Shown in pieces: positions 17,453 through 28,294 of a DNA stretch of 64,000 bases (positions are counted from its first letter, which is position 1; the number at the start of each line of letters is the position of its first letter). Under the pieces are notes generated by a model. The model was not told where the DNA came from. It saw only the letters and a program-made list of their open reading frames with translations, and did not search any database. Origin of the DNA: Xanthomonas sp. SI (GTDB lineage: Bacteria > Pseudomonadota > Gammaproteobacteria > Xanthomonadales > Xanthomonadaceae); assembly GCF_014236855.1 (NCBI RefSeq), contig NZ_CP051261.1:3844001-3908000 (forward strand). The letters run 5' to 3'. Position numbers and translations under genes: made by a program.

Positions 17453-17725
17453 TTAGTTTACGGCATCCTTCAGCGCTTTGCCAGCCTTGAAGGTCGGATT
17501 CTTCGACGCGGCGATCTTGATCGAGTCGCCGGTCTTCGGGTTGCGGCCGGTGCGCTCGGCACGGTCGCGCACCTGGAAGGTGCCGAAGCCAACGAGGGTC
17601 ACGCTGTCGCCCTTCTTGAGCGCCTTGGTGACTTCGGACACGAAGGCGTCGACGGCGCGACCGGCTTCGGCCTTGGAGATATCCGCAGCGGCGGCGATAG
17701 CGTCGTTCAGTTCGGCTTTATTCAT
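17453..17725 (-). CDS. hupB: DNA-binding protein HU (beta type)
   Basis: Nucleoid-associated dimeric DNA-bending protein, 90 residues, the exact family length. It shows the HU helix-turn-helix N-terminus [18 protein letters not shown] and the DNA-arm signature [18 protein letters not shown] (47-64), which includes the intercalating-proline region. Position right after lon is the conserved lon-hupB order of proteobacteria. A strong promoter is predicted about 140 bp upstream. Confidence 0.97.
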   Translation of the reverse strand: MNKAELNDAIAAAADISKAEAGRAVDAFVSEVTKALKKGDSVTLVGFGTFQVRDRAERTGRNPKTGDSIKIAASKNPTFKAGKALKDAVN

Positions 17726-17864
17726 TTCTTGATGACTCCATGTGCGGCAGAAAACCGCGGAATTGAGGATCGGGTGTCGGCGTGGCCTGCCTCGTCAGCG
17801 ACGAGGCCCCGATTGATGTTTTCACTACCAAGCACGCGCGTTGGCAGTGCTCGCAAGTCGTGCA

Positions 17865-17893
17865 TTTATACCAGCGGCCTCCCACCCGCGCAA
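17865..17893 (-). promoter_or_regulatory. Candidate sigma70 promoter of hupB
   Basis: On the minus strand TTGCGC (17893-17888) and TATAAA (17870-17865) are separated by exactly 17 bp, leaving a leader of about 135 nt before the hupB ATG. The rest of the 228-bp lon-hupB gap shows no other feature. Motif reading only. Confidence 0.6.
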
Positions 17894-17953
17894 GCCGAAA
17901 AGCCAGCAACGGCGCGGGTTTGAGCCACTTGGGCGGGCGCGGTTCAGCGCTCT

Positions 17954-20428
17954 TCAGTGCTTGACGCGGGCGTTCGAGGATGCTTTCGGCTTGGGCTTGC
18001 GCCGCACCGGTTCGCCCTCGGCGGCGGCCGCGACCTTCGGCTTCAGCGGCGTCTCCAGCGCCAGGTCGAGCACCTCGTCGATCCACTTGACCGGCACGAT
18101 CTTCAGGTCGCGGGTGACGTTCTCCGGAATGTCGGCCAGATCCTTGCGGTTCTCCTCCGGGATGATCACCGTGTGGATGCCGCCGCGCAGCGCCGCCAGC
18201 AGCTTCTCCTTGAGTCCGCCGATCGCCGAGACGCGACCGCGCAAGGTGATCTCGCCGGTCATCGCCACATCGGCCTTGACCGGCACCTTGGTCAGCATCG
18301 ACACCAGCGAGGTCACCATCGCGATGCCGGCGCTGGGGCCGTCCTTCGGCGTGGCACCATCGGGCACGTGCAGATGCACGTCGTGCTTCTGCAGGAAGTC
18401 GACCTCGATGCCGAGCCGCTCGGCGCGCGAACGCACCACCGACAGCGCCGCCGAGGCCGATTCCTTCATCACGTCGCCGAGCTGGCCGGTCAGGATCACC
18501 GCGCCCTTGCCCGGAACCAGGGTCGATTCGATCTGCAGCAGATCGCCGCCGACTTCGGTCCAGGCCAGGCCGGTGACCAAGCCGACTTCGTTCTGCTCCT
18601 CGGCGCGGCCGAAATCGAAGCGGCGCACGCCCAGGTACTTGTCCAGGTTCTTGGAGCCGACGCTGACCCGCGCCTTGTCCTTGCGGACCGCCGCGCCCTT
18701 CTTCGCCGGCGCCTTCTTGGCTACCGCAGGCTGCGGACCGGCCAGCGCGATTTCCTTGACCACCTTGCGGCAGATCTTGGCGACTTCACGCTCGAGGTTG
18801 CGCACGCCGGATTCGCGCGTGTAGTAGCGCACGATGTCGCGGATCGCGTCGGCGGCGATCTCCAGCTCGTCGCCCTTCAGGCCGTTGGCCTTCAGCTGCT
18901 TGGGCACCAGGTAGCGCATGGCGATGGCCAGCTTCTCGTCCTCGGTGTAGCCGGGGATGCGGATCACCTCCATGCGGTCGAGCAGCGGGCCCGGGATGTT
19001 CAGCGAATTGGAGGTCGCCACGAACATCACTTCGGACAGGTCCAGGTCCACTTCCAGGTAGTGGTCGTTGAAGGCGTTGTTCTGCTCGGGATCGAGCACT
19101 TCCAGCAGCGCCGAGGACGGATCGCCGCGGAAGTCCATCGACATCTTGTCGATCTCGTCGAGCACGAACAGCGGGTTCTTGCTGCTGACCTTGTTGAGGT
19201 TCTGCACGATGCGGCCCGGCATCGAGCCGACGTAGGTACGCCGATGCCCGCGGATCTCCGCCTCGTCGCGCACGCCGCCGAGCGACATGCGCACGAACTT
19301 GCGGTTGGTGGCCTTGGCGATGGACTGGCCGAGCGAGGTCTTGCCGACGCCGGGCGGGCCGACCAGGCACAGGATCGGGCCCTTCATCTGCTTCACCCGC
19401 GACTGCACCGCCAGATATTCGAGGATGCGGTCCTTGACCTTCTCCAGGCCGTAGTGATCGGCGTCCAGCGTTTCCTGCGCAACCTTCAGGTCCTTGCGTA
19501 CCTTGCTGCGCTTCTTCCACGGCACGCCCAGCAGCCAGTCGAGATAGTTGCGCACGACCGCGGCTTCGGCCGACATCGGCGACATCTGCTTGAGCTTGTT
19601 GAGTTCGGCCTTGGCCTTGGTTTCCACCGGCTTGGGCATGCCCGCCTCGGCGATCTTGCGCGCCAGTTCTTCCAGTTCGCCGGGCGCGTCATCCAGGTCG
19701 CCCAGTTCCTTCTGGATCGCCTTCATCTGCTCGTTGAGGTAGTACTCGCGCTGGCTCTTCTCCATCTGCGACTTGACCCGGCCGCGGATGCGCTTCTCCA
19801 GCTGCTGCACGTCGATCTCGCCGTCGACCAGGCCGACCAGCATCTCCAGCCGCTCGCCCACTTCCAGCGTTTCCAGCAGGCGCTGCTTGTCGGCCAGACG
19901 CACGCCGATGTGCGCGGCGATGGTGTCGGCCAGGCGGCCCGGCTCGTCGATGCCCGACAGCGTCTGCAGCAGCTCCGGCGGCAGCTTGCGGTTGGTCTTG
20001 ACGTACTGCTCGAACAGCGACATCAGCGAACGCGCGATCGCCTCGACCTCGCGCTCCTCGCGCGACTCGGCAGCGTCGATCTCGACGCCTTCGCCCTGTA
20101 GCGCGCCGTCGCGTTCGACCACCTTGTCGACGCTGACCCGCGACAGCCCCTCGACCAGCACCTTGATGGTGCCGTCGGGCAGCTTCAGCAATTGCAGCAC
20201 CTGCGCCAGAGTGCCGACGTTGTACAGGTCGGCGGCCACCGGATCGTCGGTCTCGGCGGATTTCTGCGCGACCAGCAGGATGCGCTTGTCGGCCTCCATC
20301 GCGTGCTCGAGCGCGCGCATCGATTTGTCGCGGCCGACGAACAGCGGGATGACCATATGCGGGAAGACCACGACGTCGCGCAACGGCAGGACCGGCAGGT
20401 CGAGGACTTCGGATTTGGACTGGGCCAT
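17954..20428 (-). CDS. lon: ATP-dependent protease Lon
   Basis: Cytosolic AAA+ serine protease degrading misfolded and regulatory proteins. 824 residues: the N-terminal LAN substrate domain starts [20 protein letters not shown], Walker A GPPGVGKT lies near 355, Walker B is FVLDEIDK, and the C-terminal peptidase has the catalytic Ser in [11 protein letters not shown] (about 680) and Lys in [12 protein letters not shown] (about 722). A basic, Lys/Arg/Pro-rich tail of about 30 residues ([18 protein letters not shown] at the end) extends beyond the catalytic core. A terminator separates it from clpX. Confidence 0.98.
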   Translation of the reverse strand: MAQSKSEVLDLPVLPLRDVVVFPHMVIPLFVGRDKSMRALEHAMEADKRILLVAQKSAETDDPVAADLYNVGTLAQVLQLLKLPDGTIKVLVEGLSRVSVDKVVERDGALQGEGVEIDAAESREEREVEAIARSLMSLFEQYVKTNRKLPPELLQTLSGIDEPGRLADTIAAHIGVRLADKQRLLETLEVGERLEMLVGLVDGEIDVQQLEKRIRGRVKSQMEKSQREYYLNEQMKAIQKELGDLDDAPGELEELARKIAEAGMPKPVETKAKAELNKLKQMSPMSAEAAVVRNYLDWLLGVPWKKRSKVRKDLKVAQETLDADHYGLEKVKDRILEYLAVQSRVKQMKGPILCLVGPPGVGKTSLGQSIAKATNRKFVRMSLGGVRDEAEIRGHRRTYVGSMPGRIVQNLNKVSSKNPLFVLDEIDKMSMDFRGDPSSALLEVLDPEQNNAFNDHYLEVDLDLSEVMFVATSNSLNIPGPLLDRMEVIRIPGYTEDEKLAIAMRYLVPKQLKANGLKGDELEIAADAIRDIVRYYTRESGVRNLEREVAKICRKVVKEIALAGPQPAVAKKAPAKKGAAVRKDKARVSVGSKNLDKYLGVRRFDFGRAEEQNEVGLVTGLAWTEVGGDLLQIESTLVPGKGAVILTGQLGDVMKESASAALSVVRSRAERLGIEVDFLQKHDVHLHVPDGATPKDGPSAGIAMVTSLVSMLTKVPVKADVAMTGEITLRGRVSAIGGLKEKLLAALRGGIHTVIIPEENRKDLADIPENVTRDLKIVPVKWIDEVLDLALETPLKPKVAAAAEGEPVRRKPKPKASSNARVKH

Positions 20429-20471
20429 GAGGGTTCCGATGTGGGGTGCGGGAATGCGGAAAAGGCGGGCA

Positions 20472-20507
20472 TAAAAATGCCGATGGCCCCGTTATGGGGC
20501 CATCGGC
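20472..20507 (-). terminator. Rho-independent terminator of the tig-clpP-clpX transcript
   Basis: A 12-bp stem (GCCGATGGCCCC with its complement) and a 5-base loop, followed by ATTTTTATG on the minus strand. It lies about 100 bp past the clpX stop and 45 bp before the lon ATG, so lon is transcribed separately. Confidence 0.88.
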
Positions 20508-20604
20508 TGGACGATGCAAGGGCAGCGAAAAAGCCCCTTTTCTTTCAATCGTTTAGCCAGTCGCGAAGGCCGCAGCAGGACAGCGCCGCGGCTTCACCCG
20601 GCAC

Positions 20605-21891
<1,287 letters not shown>

Positions 21892-22019
21892 TGCTTCGCT
21901 TACCCAGTTACCCCACCCGATGAACGGGGGTTCGATTTCGAGAATAACACAGGGCCGGGAGGACGCTAGCCCGGCCCCGGCCCTGCGGAATACGCTGCGT
22001 TTTGCAGTACATGCAAGCC

Positions 22020-22646
22020 TTATGCCGGCTGGATCGACTCTTCCGGACGGCGCTCCAGCACCTGGTCGACCAGCCCGTAAGCCTGCGCGTCGGCGGCGCT
22101 CTTGAAGTTGTCGCGCTCGGTATCGCGGGCGATGGTTTCCAGCGACTGGCCGGTGTGCTTGGCCAGGATTTCGTTCAGCCGCGAACGCAGCGTCAGGATC
22201 TCGCGCGCGTGAATGTCGATGTCGGTGGCCTGGCCCTGGAAGCCGCCCAGCGGCTGGTGGATCATCACCCGCGAATTCGGCAGCGCGTAACGCTTGCCGG
22301 CCGCGCCCGAGGCCAGCAGCAGCGCGCCCATCGAGGCGGCCTGGCCGATGCAGATGGTGCTCACGTCCGGCTTGATGTACTGCATGGTGTCGTAGATCGC
22401 CATGCCGGCGGTGACCACGCCACCCGGCGAGTTGATGTAGATGTTGATGTCCTTTTCCGGGTTGTCCGCTTCCAGGAACAGCATCTGCGCCACGATCACG
22501 TTGGCCATGTGGTCGTCGATCGGGCCGACCAGGAAGATCAGCCGCTCCTTCAGCAGGCGCGAATAGATGTCGTAGGCACGCTCGCCGCGGCTGGTCTGCT
22601 CGACCACCATCGGAACCAGATTCAAGGCCTTGGTCACATTGTCCAC
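22020..22646 (-). CDS. clpP: ATP-dependent Clp protease proteolytic subunit ClpP (GTG start)
   Basis: Barrel-shaped serine peptidase partner of ClpX. I choose the GTG at 22646: it follows a CAGGAG ribosome site by 8 bp and gives 208 residues opening V(M)[25 protein letters not shown] (two pieces), the usual family start. A longer ATG-initiated reading adds 33 unlikely residues. The triad region shows [11 protein letters not shown] (Ser), [10 protein letters not shown] (His) and the later Asp. The order tig-clpP-clpX-lon-hupB is the conserved proteolysis cluster. Confidence 0.96.
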   Translation of the reverse strand: MDNVTKALNLVPMVVEQTSRGERAYDIYSRLLKERLIFLVGPIDDHMANVIVAQMLFLEADNPEKDINIYINSPGGVVTAGMAIYDTMQYIKPDVSTICIGQAASMGALLLASGAAGKRYALPNSRVMIHQPLGGFQGQATDIDIHAREILTLRSRLNEILAKHTGQSLETIARDTERDNFKSAADAQAYGLVDQVLERRPEESIQPA

Positions 22647-22782
22647 GCGGGAACTCCTGCTCTGTGTCGTCCCTGCACGGGGATGTGCAGGGCTTCGCAT
22701 CTTGTCGCGCCCCCACGGCTGCGAGGGCTTGGATTGCGTCTCCAACCCGCATGCAACATGCGGGCCGCCGCGAAGCGTCGCC

Positions 22783-24078
22783 TTACTGGCGGATCGCTTC
22801 CTGGAACGTCATCGCCTGCTCGGTGTGCTTGGCGCGCTCGGCGATCCAGTCGATCACCTGCTCTTCCATCACACGGCTCTGCAGTCCACCCATCAATTGG
22901 GGATCGTTGCGGTACATCTCAATGACCTGTTCCGGCTCTTCGTAGGTCGAGGCGATCAGGCGCAGGGTTTCCGAGACCCGCTTCGGGTCCAGGCGCAGCT
23001 CGTTGCGGCGCGCGACCTCGCCGACCAGCAGGCCGACCAGCACGCGCTTGCGCGCCGCGTCCACGAAGCCCTGGTGCGCGTCGTCCGGCACCTGGCCCGG
23101 ATCGCGGCCGGAGCGGCGCATCTGCTCCACCTGCTGCGCCAGCATCGAACGCGCTTCGTTCTCGACCAGCCGCGGCGGCATTTCCACCGACGCGTAGGCG
23201 GCGATCAGCTGCTCGCCGACCTCGCGGCGCAGCCGGTTCATCAGCGCGCCCTTGAGCTCGCGCTCCAGGTTGATGCGGATGTCCTTGCGGAACTGCTCGG
23301 CATCGCCGCTCTTCACGCCGAAGCTCTTGATGAACTCCTTGTCCACCTCCGGCAGCACCGGCGCGGCGACTTCGACCGCCTTCACGTGCACCTGGACCTG
23401 CTTGCCGGCGAACTGCGGCACGCGCCAGTCGGCCGGGAAATCGACCGTCAGGGTCTTTTCCTCGTCCTTGGACAGGCCGACCAGGCCCTGCTCAATCGCC
23501 GGGAACATGACGCCCGAGCCGATCACGCTGCTGCCCTTCTCCACGCCCTCGGCGGGCAGGCGCTCGTCGCCGGCCTGCGACCAGGTTTCCAGGGTCACCA
23601 GGTCGCCGTCCTGCGCCGGACGCCCGGCGGGCTCCCAGGTGCGGCGCTGCAGGCGCAGGTTCTCGATCATCTGCTCGATGTCGGCGTCGGTGACTTCGGC
23701 GGTGTGGCGGATCACTTCCAGCTTGGCCACGTCGATGTCGCCAAAGTCGGGCACCACTTCGAAGGTGGCCACGAACTGCAGTTCGTTGTCGCCGGCGCGG
23801 TCGATGCGCGGATTGCCGGCCAGGCGCAGTTCGTGCTCGCGCACCGCCGAGTCGAAGGTCTCGCGCAGCAGGCCGTCCAGCGCCTCGGCGCGGATCTGCG
23901 GCCCGAAGCGCTGCTCGATCACCTTCGGCGGGATCTTGCCGGGACGGAAGCCCTTGATCCGCGCGGTGCGCGCGACTTCGCGCAGGCGGCCGCCGATATG
24001 GGTCTCCAGGCGCTCCTCCGGCAGGGTGAAGGTCAGACGCCGTTCCAAGGTACCGGTGGTTTCGATCGAAGCTTGCAT
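22783..24078 (-). CDS. tig: Trigger factor (ribosome-associated chaperone)
   Basis: Binds ribosomal protein L23 at the tunnel exit and shields nascent chains. 431 residues: the ribosome-binding domain includes the signature [17 protein letters not shown] (43-59), a FKBP-like PPIase domain covers roughly 155-245, and a helical C-terminal arm domain follows. The start at [15 protein letters not shown] has GGAGTCC just upstream. First gene of tig-clpP-clpX. Confidence 0.97.
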   Translation of the reverse strand: MQASIETTGTLERRLTFTLPEERLETHIGGRLREVARTARIKGFRPGKIPPKVIEQRFGPQIRAEALDGLLRETFDSAVREHELRLAGNPRIDRAGDNELQFVATFEVVPDFGDIDVAKLEVIRHTAEVTDADIEQMIENLRLQRRTWEPAGRPAQDGDLVTLETWSQAGDERLPAEGVEKGSSVIGSGVMFPAIEQGLVGLSKDEEKTLTVDFPADWRVPQFAGKQVQVHVKAVEVAAPVLPEVDKEFIKSFGVKSGDAEQFRKDIRINLERELKGALMNRLRREVGEQLIAAYASVEMPPRLVENEARSMLAQQVEQMRRSGRDPGQVPDDAHQGFVDAARKRVLVGLLVGEVARRNELRLDPKRVSETLRLIASTYEEPEQVIEMYRNDPQLMGGLQSRVMEEQVIDWIAERAKHTEQAMTFQEAIRQ

Positions 24079-24291
24079 GTGGACTCCTGCCACCGGGAGC
24101 CCACGGCTCTCGGCACGATGTAGAAAGACGGGTTGACGCGGGCACGGGACGGCCGCCGCAGCCGGATAGTTTCGCCTATTCCCGCGGTGCCTGCCAGCGC
24201 ACCCGGTCGGTCGGCGCCGCTGCAGGCCTGGCGCGGCGGGGGTGCGGACGGGGGGCACGGGGTGCGGCGGGCCGCGCGAGCGGTGCCGGGA

Positions 24292-24376
24292 TGGTGCGAA
24301 AGAGGGGACTCGAACCCCTACGCCTTGCGGCACTGGTACCTAAAACCAGGGCGTCTACCAATTCCGCCACTTTCGC
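24292..24376 (-). tRNA. tRNA-Leu(TAG)
   Basis: 85-nt class II tRNA with acceptor stem GCGAAAG/CTTTCGC, anticodon loop TTTAGGT (TAG), a variable arm and encoded CCA. It lies about 210 bp upstream of tig on the same strand, the usual position of a leucine tRNA before tig. Confidence 0.95.
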
Positions 24377-24425
24377 GCTGCGGCGCCTGAGCGCGCGCCT
24401 GTGCATTGTTGCAGGCCTGCCGGCA

Positions 24426-24458
24426 AAGAAAAAGGCGCCCGACGCAATGGAGGGCGCC
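24426..24458 (-). terminator. Rho-independent terminator after the HTH regulator gene
   Basis: GGCGCCC and GGGCGCC form a stem around an 11-base loop; on the minus strand TTTTTCTTT follows. It ends the HTH gene's transcript before tRNA-Leu. The remaining 24459-24641 sequence shows nothing recognisable. Confidence 0.75.
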
Positions 24459-24641
24459 CGGCCCGGCCGGCAGCCGGGGATGCCAGGCGCGCGCCCGTCG
24501 ATTGGGATGCAGTGCCGCAGGGCTTTGCAATCAATGCATTAGGCCGCCTCGCTGCGAAGATCGAGCGTCGGAATGGCGGCGCGGAGCACACATGCCGTTT
24601 CCGCGATCCCGCCGATGGCAAGGTGCCAGGCAGCCTTGTCC

Positions 24642-25247
24642 TCAGCCCTTGGGCACCCGGCGCCGCCCGCGCACTGCGGCCGGCGCCAGCACGAAGGCCA
24701 GCGACATCGGCCGATCGCGCGACGGATCGCGCGGGCGGCTCAGCAACTCGCACAGCCGCTCCAGCAGCGCATTGGCCTCGGCCAGTTCCGCCTCGTTGAG
24801 CCAGCCCTTGTTGCGCGCCGCCCACAGTTGCCGGCCAGGGCCGTCGACCTCGACACCAGGCTGCTTCAGGGCCGCCTGGAAGTCGCGCTCGGCGACCTGC
24901 GCCAGGCCCTTGGCATAGGCGGCCAGGGCCGCGACCGCCTCTGCGTTGGCCAGGTCGTAGGACAGGCGCAGCGGGACGCCGGCGCTGCCCGCGAGCCGGA
25001 ACACCCGCTCTCCCGCCGCGCCCTCGCCTTCGCGCACCAGTTCGCTCTCGGCGAGCAGTTGCAGATGGTAGTAGAGCCCGTCCGCCGGCCGGCCCAACTG
25101 TTCCGACAGCTCCGCGACGCTGGCCTCTCCACCCAGCGAGGCCAGCGTATCGACCAGTTCCTGCCGTACCGGCGAGGCCAGGAGACGGATATGCGCCGGA
25201 TCGCGGATCGCGGCGGTGTCGAGCGGGTGTTGGGCTTTTTTCGTCAT
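24642..25247 (-). CDS. ArsR-like winged-helix transcriptional regulator
   Basis: 201-residue regulator. The N-terminal winged helix has the ArsR-type pattern: DPAHIRLLASPVRQELVDTL (16-35), then GEASVAELSEQLGRPADGLYYHLQLLAE (two segments) as the recognition helix, and a wing near 68-85. The C-terminal half is helical, has no cysteines arranged for metal sensing, and resembles the extended domain of HTH_20-type regulators. Divergent from the S41 peptidase gene, 47 bp apart, so it probably controls that gene. A TATAAT box 6 bp before its ATG suggests a leaderless transcript. Confidence 0.85.
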   Translation of the reverse strand: MTKKAQHPLDTAAIRDPAHIRLLASPVRQELVDTLASLGGEASVAELSEQLGRPADGLYYHLQLLAESELVREGEGAAGERVFRLAGSAGVPLRLSYDLANAEAVAALAAYAKGLAQVAERDFQAALKQPGVEVDGPGRQLWAARNKGWLNEAELAEANALLERLCELLSRPRDPSRDRPMSLAFVLAPAAVRGRRRVPKG

Positions 25248-25294
25248 TTTGAAATTATATGGTATTTTTTCAACACTCTTCCAGAGACACCCTG
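25248..25294. promoter_or_regulatory. Divergent AT-rich promoter/operator region, HTH regulator / S41 peptidase
   Basis: The 47-bp gap is much richer in A and T than its surroundings. On the minus strand TATAAT occupies 25259-25254, six bases before the regulator ATG. The stretch 25251-25271 is an imperfect palindrome (GAAA..TTTC ends, 14 of 21 positions symmetric) that could be the regulator's own operator. On the plus strand no ribosome site of the usual strength precedes the peptidase ATG. Confidence 0.5.
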
Positions 25295-26659
25295 ATGCGA
25301 AGCCCGCAACTGCTCCGAGCATTCCTGTTCCTCCTCGCCGCCACGCCAATCCTGGGCGTAGCGCCCGGCCAGGCGGCCGAACGCTACAGTCCCCAGCAAT
25401 TGCGTGCCGACATCGACGCTCTGCAAGCGGGAATCGCCGCGACCCATCCGCATCCGTCGCATTCGGTCGATCCGGCACAGCTCCAGCTTGCCATTGATGC
25501 CTTGCGGCAACGGGCCTCGACCGGGCTGGACCGCGATGCGGCCTGGCGGGACTTCTCCACGCTCAATCCGCTGCTTGCGGACGGCCACTTCTTCGTCGGC
25601 TACGCCGACTGGCGCGCAGAGACGGAACAGCATCTGCGCGACGGAGGCGCCCTGTTTCCCTTCGAGATCACGGTCGATGCGCAAGGGCGGGTGCGAATCC
25701 TCTCCGAGCTGGGCGGCGCTGCGACGGCGCTTTCCGGCAGCTCGGTCGAGACCATCAATGGCATTCCGGCAGGCGACGTCGCGCGCGCACTGCTCGCGCA
25801 TGTGCACGGCGACAGCGCGCGTTTCCGCGCCGACTTGCTGTCGCGGCGCTGGTGGTTCTTCTACTGGAAAGTGTACGGCGCGCCCGCGTCGTTCGAACTG
25901 ACGCTCGCCGGGCCTGCGCAGGCGCGGCTGCGCAGGCCCGCAAGTCGCGCACACCCTTCGATCCTGGTCGGCGAGGACGATTTCGACAGGCAATTCGCCT
26001 TCGAACTGCGCCCGGGCGCCGCCGCGGTCATGACCATTCGGACCTTTTCGTGGCCTGAGCAGGCGCCATTCGAGGAGTTCACCCGCCGCGCGTTCCAGCA
26101 GATGCAGGCAAGCGGCACGCGCACGCTGATCATCGACGTGCGGCAGAACGGCGGCGGCAACGATGCGATGTGGCTGCAAGGGCTGCTGCCCTACATCGCC
26201 GACCAACCCTATCGATGGGCGTCGCGCTACACCAAGAAAGTGCTCCGCGACGACCCTGCGAAACACGAACGGCAGGGCCAGGTGCTGAGCGGAACCGTGG
26301 ACACCTGGAGCGCTCCGCGCACCGACGATCCGCTGCACTTCGACGGCAAGGTCTACGTGCTGATCGGCCGCGGCACCTATTCCTCGGCGGTGCTGTTCGC
26401 CGACACGATGCAGGACTTCGGCTTCGGAACGCTGCTGGGCGAAGGCGCCAGCGTCAGGAGCACGCAGACCGGCGGCGTGCAGAAGATCGCGCTGCCGCAG
26501 ACGGGACTGGTGCTGTGGGCGCCGCGCCTGCTGCTGGTGCGGCCTTCGGACGCAGCGACGCCACTGTGGCTGACGCCGGACATCGGCATCGACGACGATC
26601 CGTTGCATCCCGACGCGATGGTGGACGCGGCGCTGGCGATCGCGGCGGCGAAACGCTGA
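25295..26659 (+). CDS. Secreted S41-family peptidase
   Basis: 454-residue predicted periplasmic or exported serine peptidase of the C-terminal-processing/tricorn-core family. A signal peptide occupies about 1-27 (RAFLFLLAATPILGVAPGQA). The catalytic S41 domain shows TLIIDVRQNGGGND (near 281) and the nucleophile region YVLIGRGTYSSAVLFADT (near 363-380), followed by GFGTLLGE. No PDZ domain is obvious. It pairs with the divergent ArsR-like regulator, a common arrangement for regulated secreted S41 peptidases in Xanthomonadaceae and Bacteroidota. The substrate is unknown. Confidence 0.88.
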   Translation: MRSPQLLRAFLFLLAATPILGVAPGQAAERYSPQQLRADIDALQAGIAATHPHPSHSVDPAQLQLAIDALRQRASTGLDRDAAWRDFSTLNPLLADGHFFVGYADWRAETEQHLRDGGALFPFEITVDAQGRVRILSELGGAATALSGSSVETINGIPAGDVARALLAHVHGDSARFRADLLSRRWWFFYWKVYGAPASFELTLAGPAQARLRRPASRAHPSILVGEDDFDRQFAFELRPGAAAVMTIRTFSWPEQAPFEEFTRRAFQQMQASGTRTLIIDVRQNGGGNDAMWLQGLLPYIADQPYRWASRYTKKVLRDDPAKHERQGQVLSGTVDTWSAPRTDDPLHFDGKVYVLIGRGTYSSAVLFADTMQDFGFGTLLGEGASVRSTQTGGVQKIALPQTGLVLWAPRLLLVRPSDAATPLWLTPDIGIDDDPLHPDAMVDAALAIAAAKR

Positions 26660-26716
26660 CCGCGTCGCGCGGAAGCGACGCCATGGCCGGCATGCACTTG
26701 CGCACGTTCGACGCAC

Positions 26717-26751
26717 AAAAAAACAGCCACTTGGCTTGCGCTAAGTGGCTG
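26717..26751 (-). terminator. Rho-independent terminator of the Pro-Arg-His-Lys tRNA operon
   Basis: CAGCCACTT and AAGTGGCTG form a 9-bp stem with a 10-base loop, followed on the minus strand by seven Ts. It lies 7 bp beyond the tRNA-Lys CCA. Confidence 0.93.
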
Positions 26752-26758
26752 CTTGATT

Positions 26759-26834
26759 TGGTGGGCCGTCAAGGATTCGAACCTTGGACCTATTGATTAA
26801 GAGTCAACTGCTCTACCAACTGAGCTAACGGCCC
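26759..26834 (-). tRNA. tRNA-Lys(CTT)
   Basis: 76-nt tRNA with acceptor stem GGGCCGT/ACGGCCC, anticodon CTT in the loop CTCTTAA and encoded CCA. Last member of a four-tRNA operon. Confidence 0.96.
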
Positions 26835-26910
26835 TGAAACTGAGTCGCGCATCTTATGCGCTTTTTTGCTTCGTTGCAACACCCCGCGAAGCAGCGGGTC
26901 ACACGATCAA

Positions 26911-26987
26911 TGGGGTGGCTGAGGGGACTCGAACCCCCGACATCTGGAATCACAATCCAGTACTCTAACCAGCTGAGCTACAGCCAC
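26911..26987 (-). tRNA. tRNA-His(GTG)
   Basis: Acceptor stem GTGGCTG/CAGCCAC, discriminator C (typical of tRNA-His), anticodon GTG in the loop ATTGTGATT and encoded CCA. The base before the 5' end is G, as needed for the histidine-specific G-1. Confidence 0.96.
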
Positions 26988-27023
26988 CATTGAACTCTTG
27001 CAACACCCTGTCCGGCACCGGTG

Positions 27024-27100
27024 TGGCGCGCCCGACAGGAATCGAACCTGTAACCGCCGGCTTAGAAGGCCGGTGCTCTATCCGGTTGAGCTACGGGCGC
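27024..27100 (-). tRNA. tRNA-Arg(TCT)
   Basis: 77-nt tRNA with acceptor stem GCGCCCG/CGGGCGC, anticodon TCT in the loop CTTCTAA and encoded CCA. Confidence 0.96.
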
Positions 27101-27145
27101 CCGGGCCGGATTGTCGCATTCCTCTCCGCCGTTTGGACATCGGAT

Positions 27146-27222
27146 TGGTCGGGGTAGAGGGATTCGAACCCCCGACATCCTGCTCCCAAAGCAGGCGCGC
27201 TACCAGACTGCGCTATACCCCG
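27146..27222 (-). tRNA. tRNA-Pro(TGG)
   Basis: 77-nt tRNA with acceptor stem CGGGGTA/TACCCCG, anticodon TGG in the loop TTTGGGA and encoded CCA. First tRNA of the operon; it is divergent from the BI-1 family gene. Confidence 0.96.
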
Positions 27223-27375
27223 GCGGAACACCCTCGCGGCCGAGGCCGGAAAGGTCGGCTATTGTGGGAACCTCGCGGCCCGGTGTCAACGGCACATCGC
27301 ATTCGCACCGCCTGCGCTATCCTCGCCACTTGCGGCCGATACGGGCCAATCGTCTTTTTTACAGGGAGAAACAGC

Positions 27376-28152
27376 ATGATCCGCAGCGGCAACCCCGCCT
27401 TGAAGGAATCCACCTTCCTCGACCTCGGCAGCGGCGCGGTCGTTTCGCGCGACGGCGAGGCGATGACGCTGAACGGCACCATCCACAAGACCGGCGCCTT
27501 GCTGCTGCTGACCGTGCTGACCGCCGTGTTCGCCTGGAGCCAGTCGATCTCGGTCGATGGCGCCGGCAACGAAGTGATCGCGCCGGGCATCATCGGTTAC
27601 GTGCTGGGCGGCGCCATCGGCGGCTTCATCCTGGCCATGATCACTACCTTCAAGAAGACCTGGGCGCCGATCACCGCGCCGCTGTACGCGCTGGTGGAAG
27701 GCTTCTTCCTCGGCTCGATCTCGGCGCTGTACGAACACCGCTTCAACGGCATCGTGCTGCAGGCGGTGCTGCTGACCTTCGGCACCCTGTTCGCACTGCT
27801 GTTCGCCTACCGCAGCGGGATGATCAAGGCCACCGAGAACTTCAAGCTGGGCGTGGTGGCGGCCACCGGCGGCATTGCGCTGGTATACCTGGCGACCATC
27901 GTGCTCGGCCTGTTCAACATCCAGATTCCCTACATCCACGCTTCCGGCACGGTCGGCATCCTGTTCAGCCTGTTCGTGGTGGTGGTGGCGGCGCTGAACC
28001 TGGTACTGGATTTCGACTTCATCGAAACCGGCGTGGAACAGGGCGCACCGAAGTACATGGAGTGGTACGGCGCGTTCGGGCTGATGGTCACCCTGGTGTG
28101 GCTGTACATCGAGTTCCTGCGGTTGCTGTCGAAGTTGCAGTCGCGCAATTAA
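27376..28152 (+). CDS. Bax inhibitor-1/YccA family membrane protein
   Basis: 258-residue polytopic inner-membrane protein. After a polar N-terminus (SGNPALKESTFLDLGSG) there are about seven hydrophobic helices, starting GALLLLTVLTAVFAW near residue 38. The later sequence LDFDFIETGVEQGAPKYMEW has the paired acidic residues conserved in the BI-1-like (Bax1-I) fold that senses pH and leaks calcium in studied homologues. Start at 27376, after AGGGAGA. Its role here is unknown. It is preceded by the tRNA operon's promoter region and followed by a bidirectional terminator. Confidence 0.9.
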   Translation: MIRSGNPALKESTFLDLGSGAVVSRDGEAMTLNGTIHKTGALLLLTVLTAVFAWSQSISVDGAGNEVIAPGIIGYVLGGAIGGFILAMITTFKKTWAPITAPLYALVEGFFLGSISALYEHRFNGIVLQAVLLTFGTLFALLFAYRSGMIKATENFKLGVVAATGGIALVYLATIVLGLFNIQIPYIHASGTVGILFSLFVVVVAALNLVLDFDFIETGVEQGAPKYMEWYGAFGLMVTLVWLYIEFLRLLSKLQSRN

Positions 28153-28190
28153 GCCGGGAGTCGGGAATCGGGATTGGGGATTCGCAAGAG
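28153..28190. repeat. G-rich intergenic repeat (GGGATTGGGGATTC family), copy 1
   Basis: The sequence around GAATCGGGATTGGGGATTCG directly follows the BI-1 stop codon. The same motif follows ppx (37857-37888) and the PAP2 gene (39650-39680, inverted at 39715-39746), always in the first bases after a stop codon. Confidence 0.8.
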
Positions 28191-28240
28191 CGGCTCCCCT
28201 GTGATCGATAGCGGAAGTGGCTTCAGACAAACTTCCGAGC

Positions 28241-28275
28241 AAAAGAAAAGGCGCCGCGAGGCGCCCTTTCTTTTT
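28241..28275. terminator. Bidirectional terminator between BI-1 gene and icd
   Basis: GGCGCC, GCGA loop, GGCGCC, flanked by AAAAGAAAA on the left and CTTTCTTTTT on the right, so it has a T run in either direction. It lies between convergent genes, 20 bp past the icd stop. Confidence 0.88.
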
Positions 28276-28294
28276 GTGCGATCTTCCGGCGCGC

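Noticed and set aside
17957..20101. Plus-strand ORF (714 aa) across lon
   Set aside because: Mirror frame of lon in high-GC DNA; no domain or signal, while the lon frame is unmistakable.
20429..20600. Heat-shock (sigma32) promoter before lon
   Set aside because: A CCCCACAT-like -10 is present but no convincing CTTGAA -35 at the required spacing; not strong enough to annotate.
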